A stretch of 5,999 bases of DNA from Gordonia sp. UBA5067 (GTDB lineage: Bacteria; Actinomycetota; Actinomycetes; Mycobacteriales; Mycobacteriaceae), in assembly GCF_002414845.1 (NCBI RefSeq), contig NZ_DIAX01000005.1, positions 1-5,999 of the forward strand, given 5' to 3'. The notes beneath the pieces are model-generated. The model saw nothing but the letters and a program-made list of their open reading frames with translations. It searched no databases and was not told the origin of the DNA. This document shows positions 1 through 4,306 of this stretch, one piece after another (position 1 is the stretch's first letter; each line of letters starts with the position of its first letter). The position numbers were made by a program, and so were the translations under genes.

Positions 1-4
1 CGGG

Positions 5-523
5 ATGGAGTGGATTCACAAGTGCCGCAACCAGTCCGTGTGTCACGACCCCCTCCACGTGGAGACTGCGCGTGTGCTGCATCCGTGGACCACCAGCAGT
101 TCGGCGACGTGGCTGGTCGACGACCCCGCGGGCGATCTGGTGATCATCATCTCCGACGAATCGGACGGGTTCGTCGCCATGTCGCAGACCGGAGATGCCG
201 ATCTCACCCTCTCGCTCCAGCAGTGGACGTCGATGATCGACGGCTATCTGGCGGTGGCCGTCGCCGGCCAGGTGAACGTGGTGAACATGGTCCTGTCGGT
301 GGGCTCGACCCCCGATTGGGACACCGCCGAGGCCATGTTCGCAGAAGCGCAGGCCCGTCAAGTGGCCGGCCAGATCTCGTGGGCCAACCTCAGTGACGTG
401 GTCGACCAAGCCGTCGCCGAAGCTGCTGCACAAACGGCCGACCCGATGGGCGACTACAGCGACGTGACGCCAGACCTGGGCGGCGCCCGCCCGCCGAACG
501 CCACCCTGCCCACCGACGGCTGA
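5..523 (+). CDS. Hypothetical protein, possibly 5'-partial
   Basis: I do not recognise this protein. It is a 172-residue frame starting at ATG 5. The frame has no stop between the window edge and that ATG, so the real start may lie further left. Codon third positions are strongly G/C, as expected for a real gene here. The product is acidic and soluble-looking, with no transmembrane segment or signal peptide in the visible part. It has two cysteines near the N-terminus (residues 7 and 13), a hydrophobic strand around residues 44-50 (DLVIIIS), an alpha-helical middle, and a low-complexity Pro/Gly/Asp-rich tail. The last third is rich in Ala and Gln and is probably helical. Its 3' end converges on the minus-strand J-domain gene, with about 250 bases between them that hold no intact gene. 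Function unknown. Confidence 0.6.
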   Translation: MEWIHKCRNQSVCHDPLHVETARVLHPWTTSSSATWLVDDPAGDLVIIISDESDGFVAMSQTGDADLTLSLQQWTSMIDGYLAVAVAGQVNVVNMVLSVGSTPDWDTAEAMFAEAQARQVAGQISWANLSDVVDQAVAEAAAQTADPMGDYSDVTPDLGGARPPNATLPTDG

Positions 524-774
524 CGGCTGGTGTGCCCCGCCCAACGAGTGACGACGCCGGCTCGACGCGGCGGGCGTCGATCCGCGCCTCGATGTCGGCG
601 GTATCGAAACGAACGAACTTCCGGAGTATGCGGAACGGGAAGCGATGCTCCTCCACGAGGCGGCGACCGACTACCTCGGCCCGATCGGCGTCCGGTCATG
701 GCGAGGTGTGTCCCGTTGAGGCTGATGCGGTGACGGAGCCATCTTGTCCGTGGTGTGGTGTGCCCGGTCTCGCT
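524..774. other. Gene-poor convergent region between the hypothetical protein and the J-domain gene
   Basis: No complete gene fits here. Two opposed frames stay open and look protein-like. The minus frame at about 558-695 resembles part of an excisionase-type helix-turn-helix protein and is listed separately. The plus frame, open from 552 to the TGA at 717-719, encodes an acidic, plausible-looking stretch containing LPEYAEREAMLLHEAATDYL, but it has no start codon other than an internal ATG. Their codon boundaries are aligned (first position opposite third), so one of them is a mirror artefact of the other. I saw no convincing U-tailed terminator. Confidence 0.4.
558..695 (-). pseudogene. Remnant of an excisionase-like (HTH_17/MerR-type) DNA-binding protein
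   Basis: The minus-strand frame reads EVVGRRLVEEHRFPF, then RILRKFVRFDTADIEARIDA, then RRVEP. This matches the usual second half of short excisionase-type winged-helix proteins: the end of the recognition helix, then the L/F-P-F-x-R-I-x-R-x-V-R-F wing, then a D-x-A-D-I-E-A helix. The first half (the first HTH helix with its start codon) is missing, because the frame hits a TGA near 701. GTG 656 is the only start nearby and would give a protein lacking the HTH. To the left the frame runs into the 3' end of the plus-strand hypothetical gene without keeping a family pattern. I infer a truncated or frameshifted remnant. Proteins of this type act as phage or plasmid excisionases or as small transcription regulators. 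The opposite strand also has an open frame, so this call is tentative. Confidence 0.33.
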
Positions 775-1419
775 TCATGGGCGGCCGGTGGTGTCCAAGC
801 AGAAGAAGGTTGATCCGCCAATTCGGCCGTCGACGAGTCGCTGTGTTGTGGCGCAGGTTTGGCTGCGGGGGATCTCTGACATGACTTGGCCGTCATTCGG
901 TGAGTCGCACGGGACGATCTCGCTGATGTGGCCGCCGCGGACGGTGACGCAGTCGCCGGCGGTGACGGCGCCGACTCCCTCGCTCGGAGTTTGGCTCGAT
1001 GTCTCGTGGAGGAGGACGAACGCGGTGCCGATCGTGCAGGCCAGCAAGGCGCCGAGGAGGGCCATGATGGGGCGAACGCGGGCTGGCCCGGTTGGTTCGT
1101 CGACGTGCGCTGGCGGGTTGTCGGTGGCGGGCTCGACGTGGTGACCGTCGGCTCGGAGCTCGTCGAGCGATTGGTCGTAGCGGTGCCGGCGATCGGGCTC
1201 GCGGAGCACATGCCACGCTGCGTTGAGGCACTGCATTGCGCGTTCGTCGTCGGCGCGTTCCGTCGGTGTTCGGTCTCTCCGGAGGTCGGGGTGGAGCTGC
1301 CTCGCCCGAGTGCGGTAGGCGGACCGGAGTTCCGTATCGGATGCGTCGCGAGCAACGCCGAGGGTGTCGTAGGGCGTCACCACGTGCGACCCGTCATGTA
1401 GCTCCGAGTCTCGACGCAT
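775..1419 (-). CDS. J-domain membrane protein with an extracytoplasmic four-cysteine domain
   Basis: This 214-residue protein has three parts. Residues about 16-82 are a J-domain: PYDTLGV opening, helix II with basic residues (YRTRARQ), the HPD tripeptide at 43-45 needed to stimulate Hsp70 (DnaK) ATPase, a helix III of form LNAAWHVLREPDRRHRYD. A linker of about 35 residues leads to one transmembrane segment at about 118-137 (MALLGALLACTIGTAFVLL). The last 77 residues contain four cysteines in the order GDCV, PCD, TCA, FCL, a pattern like LppU/septum-formation-type secreted domains of actinobacteria. The inferred topology is J-domain in the cytosol and Cys domain outside. I chose ATG 1419 because GGAG (minus strand, 1430-1433) lies ten bases upstream; the frame extends to 1473. 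GTG 1380 would avoid overlapping the SRPBCC gene but has no good ribosome site. It lacks the zinc-finger and C-terminal domains of DnaJ proper. Confidence 0.88.
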   Translation of the reverse strand: MRRDSELHDGSHVVTPYDTLGVARDASDTELRSAYRTRARQLHPDLRRDRTPTERADDERAMQCLNAAWHVLREPDRRHRYDQSLDELRADGHHVEPATDNPPAHVDEPTGPARVRPIMALLGALLACTIGTAFVLLHETSSQTPSEGVGAVTAGDCVTVRGGHISEIVPCDSPNDGQVMSEIPRSQTCATTQRLVDGRIGGSTFFCLDTTGRP

Positions 1420-1855
1420 ATCGTCCGGACTCCAGATCGTCGCGGTCCTCCTCGAGGCTGCGGGTGAGGGCACGTGCCAACGAACGCCGCAGTAGCGGCG
1501 CCGCCAGCTGGGTCAGCCCTGGTCGAGTCGAGCACAACGTCGCGGTGACGTTGGCTCCATTGTCACCGTCGGCAACGATGTCGAACTTGATCGAGCCGGG
1601 TGAGAACGGACCAGAGATCAACGCGTTCACCTGATGGGCCGGAACGCTCTTGTCGAGTTCGAAATGCTGTCGGAGTCGTACAGGCCCGACGCGGGACACT
1701 TGGGAGTACGAACACGACTGCGAGGTTTCGGACAACACGTGGAAGCTCACGCCACGGTGATGGCCGTTGCGTTCGTGATCACCGACATCGCCGAACTGTG
1801 CCAGCACCTCCTCAAGCGGTCGTCGGATGGTGACGTCGACGTGTACTTCTAACAT
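1394..1855 (-). CDS. SRPBCC-fold (START/polyketide cyclase-like) protein
   Basis: This 153-residue protein has the layout of a small SRPBCC (Bet v 1-like) protein. A first strand MLEVHVDVTIRRPLEEV is followed by a helix. A run of strands follows, including YSQVSRVGPVRLRQHFEL and GPFSPGSIKFDIVA. A long amphipathic C-terminal helix covers residues about 113-143 (LTQLAAPLLRRSLARALTRS). Such proteins form a hydrophobic cavity that binds lipids, polyketides or other hydrophobic ligands; the ligand here cannot be told. The frame is open further upstream to 2197, but that part lies opposite the TetR gene. ATG 1855 sits exactly six bases after a -10 hexamer, giving a leaderless start. Its 3' end overlaps the J-domain gene by 26 bases, so the two are probably one transcript. 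Expression is probably repressed by the divergent TetR protein through operators at 1855-1889. Confidence 0.84.
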   Translation of the reverse strand: MLEVHVDVTIRRPLEEVLAQFGDVGDHERNGHHRGVSFHVLSETSQSCSYSQVSRVGPVRLRQHFELDKSVPAHQVNALISGPFSPGSIKFDIVADGDNGANVTATLCSTRPGLTQLAAPLLRRSLARALTRSLEEDRDDLESGRYASRLGAT

Positions 1856-1870
1856 GGCACGACTATGCCA
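1855..1870. promoter_or_regulatory. Candidate TetR operator A (TGGCA-N6-TGCCA)
   Basis: This is a perfect inverted repeat with 5-bp arms and a 6-base spacer, covering the -10 box and start point of the minus-strand promoter. It has the same geometry as operator B, 19 bp away centre to centre, and sits in the 48-bp divergent gap beside a TetR gene. Binding here would block the SRPBCC promoter directly. The operator role is inferred from position and symmetry. Confidence 0.6.
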
Positions 1871-1890
1871 AGATGACATGACAATGTCAA
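1862..1890 (-). promoter_or_regulatory. Leaderless sigma-70-type promoter of the SRPBCC/J-domain operon
   Basis: On the minus strand, a perfect TTGACA -35 box (1885-1890) is separated by 17 bases from CATAGT (1862-1867), which matches the -10 consensus at four of six positions. The ATG of the SRPBCC gene begins six bases later, so the predicted transcript starts at or next to the start codon. Confidence 0.75.
1874..1889. promoter_or_regulatory. Candidate TetR operator B (TGACA-N6-TGTCA)
   Basis: This perfect inverted repeat can be read as 5-bp arms with a 6-base spacer or as TGACAT/ATGTCA with a 4-base spacer. It overlaps most of the minus-strand -35 box and lies just upstream of the tetR-side -10 box, so one bound dimer could affect both promoters. 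Its layout matches operator A (TGNCA-N6-TGNCA). Confidence 0.65.
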
Positions 1891-1891
1891 G

Positions 1892-1904
1892 TAGACTCGC
1901 GCCG
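1892..1904 (+). promoter_or_regulatory. Leaderless -10 element of the TetR gene
   Basis: TAGACT at 1892-1897 fits the actinobacterial TANNNT -10 pattern and is followed after six bases by GTG 1904. This supports GTG 1904 as a leaderless start. I see no good -35 box at the expected distance. Confidence 0.5.
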
Positions 1905-2509
1905 TGACTACCCGACCGCCTGAGCTTGCACCGCCGTTGCCGCCTCGCAGCATCCGCGCCGAGAACGCTGAACGGACTCGCGTCCGAATCCTTGACGCCG
2001 TCGTCGATCTTGTCGGCGCCAGCGGAACGTGTGACTTCACGATGCCCGAAGTGGCAGCCGCGTCGGGAGTCTCGTTGCGGACGCTCTATCGCTACTTCCC
2101 CTCGCGACAGCACGTCGTCGACGCAGTCGCAGCGGTCGGCGACCGAGTTGCCGCATCGAACCTGCCCGCCGCCGAGTTCGACCTGATCGACCTCCACGCA
2201 TGGCTCGAAGAAGCGTGGCGAGCACTACTCGACCAAGAGGCTCTGATCCGCGCGCAACACACGAGCCCGAGCGGGGCGGCGATCCGCCGCGCCCGCATTC
2301 CGTTCTTTCGCGACGTCACCCGTGCCCTTCTGCTCCGCGAGACACCGGGGCTCGACGATGAACGTGTCGACGACATCGTGGACACGACGCTGCTCGTTGT
2401 GTCCTCCTCGGCTCTCTTCGAGTTCCTCGATGTCCTCGAGATCCCCATCGAGCGCGCTGCGCGTCTCGCTGCCGAGGCAGTCGAGCGCGCGGTCCGCGAC
2501 GCCCGCTGA
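1904..2509 (+). CDS. TetR/AcrR-family transcriptional regulator
   Basis: This is a 201-residue regulator of typical TetR length. The DNA-binding domain spans residues about 24-75. RTRVRILDAVVDLV forms the first helix and GTCDFTMPEVAAASGVSLRT leads into the helix-turn-helix. LYRYFPSRQHVVDAV is the recognition helix and start of helix 4, with the family's L-Y-x-Y-F signature at 61-65. The rest is an all-helical ligand-binding and dimer domain, with a hydrophobic stretch LLVVSSSALFEFLDVL near residues 163-178. GTG 1904 is chosen because a TANNNT box lies six bases upstream and the proline-rich leader before the HTH is normal for the family. It faces the SRPBCC/J-domain operon across 48 bp containing two matching palindromes. 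That arrangement is the usual one for a repressor controlling itself and its neighbour. The SRPBCC protein may bind the same or a related hydrophobic ligand, but that is inference. Confidence 0.95.
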   Translation: MTTRPPELAPPLPPRSIRAENAERTRVRILDAVVDLVGASGTCDFTMPEVAAASGVSLRTLYRYFPSRQHVVDAVAAVGDRVAASNLPAAEFDLIDLHAWLEEAWRALLDQEALIRAQHTSPSGAAIRRARIPFFRDVTRALLLRETPGLDDERVDDIVDTTLLVVSSSALFEFLDVLEIPIERAARLAAEAVERAVRDAR

Positions 2510-2548
2510 CACCAGCCTGGGTCGGGTCTGCCCGCCAGTCTGCGCGAT

Positions 2549-2566
2549 GGGTTGGGTTGGGTTGGG
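2549..2566 (+). repeat. (GGGTT)n telomere-like G-quadruplex motif
   Basis: The plus strand has four GGG runs at 2549-2551, 2554-2556, 2559-2561 and 2564-2566, each separated by TT. This is a canonical short-loop G-quadruplex sequence in the gap between tetR and padR, about 50 bases upstream of the padR -35 box and on its non-template strand. Right after it comes a short GC hairpin (GCCGC/GCGGC, 2568-2579) and a direct repeat of TGGTCC (2586-2591 and 2594-2599). Confidence 0.8.
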
Positions 2567-2616
2567 TGCCGCAGGCGGCTGCGATTGGTCCGCTGGTCCA
2601 CCTACCCGGCAAGCCC

Positions 2617-2645
2617 TTGACTATCGGAAATCGGTATATCATACT
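2617..2645 (+). promoter_or_regulatory. Leaderless promoter of the padR operon
   Basis: TTGACT (2617-2622) matches the -35 consensus at five of six positions. A 17-base spacer leads to CATACT (2640-2645), and the ATG of padR begins six bases later. This is the same geometry as the SRPBCC promoter. The spacer holds ATCGG twice and an AT-rich TATATCATA core, a plausible place for PadR to bind, but no strong palindrome is visible. Confidence 0.65.
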
Positions 2646-2651
2646 TCGACT

Positions 2652-2993
2652 ATGAAGCGCACTTCGAAGCCGCTCCCGGCCGCCTCGCTCCACATCGTGC
2701 TCGCCCTTCTCGAAGGTGAGCTCCACGGCTACGCATTGATGCGACGGGTGGGCGAACTCAGCGACGGTGCAGTGAAGATGGGCCCGGGCACCCTGTACGG
2801 GACGCTGAACCGGCTCGTCGACGACGGTCTCATCATCGAGACGACCGACCGCGCCGCCCACACCGACACCGAGCGCCGCCGCTACTACGAACTGACCCCC
2901 AATGGCCGGGCGGTGGCACTTGCCGAGCTCGCCCGCTTGCAAACGCTGGTGCACCGGGTAGCCGGTCACCTGGCCGGTGGGGCACCGGCATGA
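2652..2993 (+). CDS. PadR-family transcriptional regulator
   Basis: This is a 113-residue single-domain PadR regulator. The winged helix-turn-helix motifs are in order: LHIVLALLEGELHGYALMRR (13-32), GPGTLYGTLNRLVDDGLI (44-61) as recognition helix and wing approach, and RRRYYELTPNGR (75-86) as the wing strand. A short C-terminal helix follows, which makes it the small PadR-s2 type that dimerises through this helix. An upstream in-frame extension exists to 2322, but it runs opposite and into tetR. ATG 2652 matches both the family's normal length and the leaderless promoter. Its TGA (2991-2993) overlaps the next gene's ATG (2990-2992), so the two are translationally coupled. PadR proteins usually repress their own operon and release DNA on binding a small molecule or under stress; the signal here is unknown. 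Confidence 0.95.
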   Translation: MKRTSKPLPAASLHIVLALLEGELHGYALMRRVGELSDGAVKMGPGTLYGTLNRLVDDGLIIETTDRAAHTDTERRRYYELTPNGRAVALAELARLQTLVHRVAGHLAGGAPA

Positions 2994-3571
2994 ACGGGGA
3001 CCGGGCGACGGTGCGCGTCTACCGCTCGCTGCTGCGCCTCTACCCGCGCGAGTTCCGCGACGAGTACGGCACCGACATGGTGCAGCTCCTACGCGAGCAG
3101 TGCAGCGACGAACCGGCATGGCTGGTCGGTGCCCGCTGCACTCTCGACCTCGCCATCACGATCCCGACCCAACACTTGGAGGCACGCATGAACCGACCAT
3201 CGACCCACCTCATCCCGCTGCTCTTCACCGCACTCGCCGCCGGCGGGCTGCTGTTTGCAATACTCGGGGGCAGCAACATCGCGATCGTCGTCATCGGCTT
3301 GTGTATCGCCGTCGTCGCCGGCACGATCGCTGCCGTTGCCTGGAAACGGTCCGGGCCGATCGGCGCCAAGCTCTCGACGGACGGCTGGTGGAAGCTCGTG
3401 CTCGCCGGCCCGTGCATCATCGTCGCAGTCATCGTCGGCGCCGGCTTCGGAGTCGAGGCATGGGAGGTCATGATGCTCGCCCTCCTGGTCGCCTTCGTGG
3501 CCACCGGAACCGGCGTGCTGCTCGGCATCGCCCGCCTCGCCCAACGCCACTCGCGAGCGATCCCCACGTGA
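2990..3571 (+). CDS. Four-helix membrane protein with permease-prefix-like N-terminus
   Basis: This is a 193-residue inner-membrane protein. The N-terminal cytosolic part (VYRSLLRLYPREFRDEYGTD, residues 10-29, then MVQLLREQ) closely resembles the prefix segment found in front of PadR-linked FtsX/MacB-type permeases and in small stand-alone membrane proteins encoded after padR. Four hydrophobic segments follow at about 74-93, 97-117, 135-154 and 160-180. The N-terminus before the first helix is long and charged, so it most likely stays inside the cell. There is no ATPase or transporter motif, and no ABC ATPase is encoded nearby. ATG 2990 overlaps the padR stop as ATGA, and its own stop overlaps the next gene's GTG as GTGA. 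The family is usually encoded with a PadR regulator, so a role as its partner or target in the envelope is a reasonable inference. Confidence 0.83.
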   Translation: MNGDRATVRVYRSLLRLYPREFRDEYGTDMVQLLREQCSDEPAWLVGARCTLDLAITIPTQHLEARMNRPSTHLIPLLFTALAAGGLLFAILGGSNIAIVVIGLCIAVVAGTIAAVAWKRSGPIGAKLSTDGWWKLVLAGPCIIVAVIVGAGFGVEAWEVMMLALLVAFVATGTGVLLGIARLAQRHSRAIPT

Positions 3572-4065
3572 GACCGCGCCTGCGTCTCGTCGTCGTGTCG
3601 GTCGTGCTGTGCGCCACGACTGGCGCGTGTGGCGACAACGAGAACGCCGGGACCAACACCGCTGCCGCCACTGCAGCAACCGGGACCGCCGCGAACCCCA
3701 CCGAAGGCGGGTTCTGCGAGGCGATGGCCCACCTGATCGTCCTGCTTTCCCCGACCGACGACTCGAGCCCGACGGAGACCAAGGCGACCTTCACCGAAGC
3801 GGCAGGCTGGTTCGAGCAGGCCAACACCGCGGCGCCCGCCGCCATCGCCGGCGACGTCGCGGCTTACAAGACCGCCTATGACGAGTACGTCCGCTACCTC
3901 AGCACCGTCGACTTCAACCTCAACATCGTGTTCAGCACACCACAGGGCACGCAGCTCGCCATCGACACCTCACACACCCTCACGCCCGCCATCGTCCAGT
4001 ACGCCGTCGACGATTGCGGGCTCTCCTTCGGCGACGAACAGCAACCGCCGTCGAGCACCACATAG
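3568..4065 (+). CDS. Putative lipoprotein, third gene of the padR operon
   Basis: This 165-residue protein starts with a classic export signal: MRPRLR, then a hydrophobic run LVVVSVVLCATTG, then the AC|GD cleavage site with the lipid-anchoring Cys at 21. The lipobox is TGAC rather than the usual L-x-x-C, so it is somewhat atypical. A Thr/Ala-rich linker (residues 24-47) leads to a folded domain bounded by two cysteines, C50 (GGFCEAM) and C150 (VDDCGL), which probably form a disulfide. The domain is mostly helical (ATFTEAAGWFEQANTAAP, YKTAYDEYVRYL). This FC...DCG arrangement is common among small uncharacterised actinobacterial lipoproteins. The reading frame is open back to 2977, but that part runs through the membrane-protein gene. 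GTG 3568 gives the signal peptide and overlaps the previous stop as GTGA. It probably sits on the outer face of the membrane. Function unknown. Confidence 0.83.
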   Translation: MRPRLRLVVVSVVLCATTGACGDNENAGTNTAAATAATGTAANPTEGGFCEAMAHLIVLLSPTDDSSPTETKATFTEAAGWFEQANTAAPAAIAGDVAAYKTAYDEYVRYLSTVDFNLNIVFSTPQGTQLAIDTSHTLTPAIVQYAVDDCGLSFGDEQQPPSSTT

Positions 4066-4069
4066 GCGC

Positions 4070-4085
4070 TGTCGACCGGTCGACA
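4070..4085. repeat. Perfect 16-bp palindrome after the lipoprotein gene
   Basis: TGTCGACCGGTCGACA is a perfect palindrome with no spacer, starting five bases after the lipoprotein stop. As RNA it could fold into a short GC-rich hairpin serving as a tail-less terminator for the padR operon. There is no T-run on either side. It also sits near the breakpoint of the truncated GNAT gene. Confidence 0.6.
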
Positions 4086-4115
4086 CCTCGACGTGCCGGG
4101 CGGTTGTGAACCGAC

Positions 4116-4300
4116 GTGCAGCTCGAACGTCCACAGATCCAGCCCATCGGGTGACCGCTCCTTTGCCCGCTCGAGCAGCGCGCTTCCCAGCCCCTGACGC
4201 CGATCCGACGGGTCCACGGAGAGCTGAGTGACCCATTCAACGTCGAGGACGAGCAACCCGATGACGCACCAACCGCGCTCCACCCAGAGACCGTGCGTGG
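4116..4300 (-). pseudogene. GNAT acetyltransferase remnant, truncated at both ends
   Basis: On the minus strand the frame reads HGLWVERGWCVIGLLVLDVE, then WVTQLSVDPSDRRQGLGSAL, then LERAKERSPDGLDLWTFELH. This is the core of a GNAT N-acetyltransferase. It has strands beta-3 and beta-4, the acetyl-CoA-binding motif A (V-D-P-x-x-R-R-Q-G-L-G-S) with its pyrophosphate-binding loop and helix, and the start of beta-5 (L-W-T-F). The N-terminal acceptor-binding helices are missing: upstream the frame runs into the end of the glycosyltransferase gene. The normal C-terminal motif (N-x-x-A-R-x-F-Y-E) is absent in this frame. A shift into another frame just past the break gives NRPARR, which weakly resembles the start of that motif and hints at a frameshift. 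The formal frame from GTG 4283 runs to 3894 but overlaps the lipoprotein gene. Intact GNATs have about 140 residues or more; only about 60 are recognisable. Certainly GNAT-derived, probably non-functional. Confidence 0.75.
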
Positions 4301-4306
4301 TTCGTT

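Noticed and set aside
928..1401. Plus-strand frames across the J-domain gene
   Set aside because: They are mirror frames of a gene with a clear J-domain and show no family pattern of their own.
1856..2197. N-terminal extension of the SRPBCC frame to 2197
   Set aside because: It lies opposite the well-supported TetR helix-turn-helix coding sequence and through the operator region; the fold begins at ATG 1855.
2977..3567. Long plus frame in phase with the lipoprotein, starting at ATG 2977
   Set aside because: It is Arg/His-rich out-of-frame reading of the membrane-protein gene. The lipoprotein signal peptide starts at GTG 3568.
3894..4115. Left part of the GNAT frame as a real C-terminus
   Set aside because: It continues antisense through the lipoprotein gene without GNAT features, so it is read-through of a broken frame.
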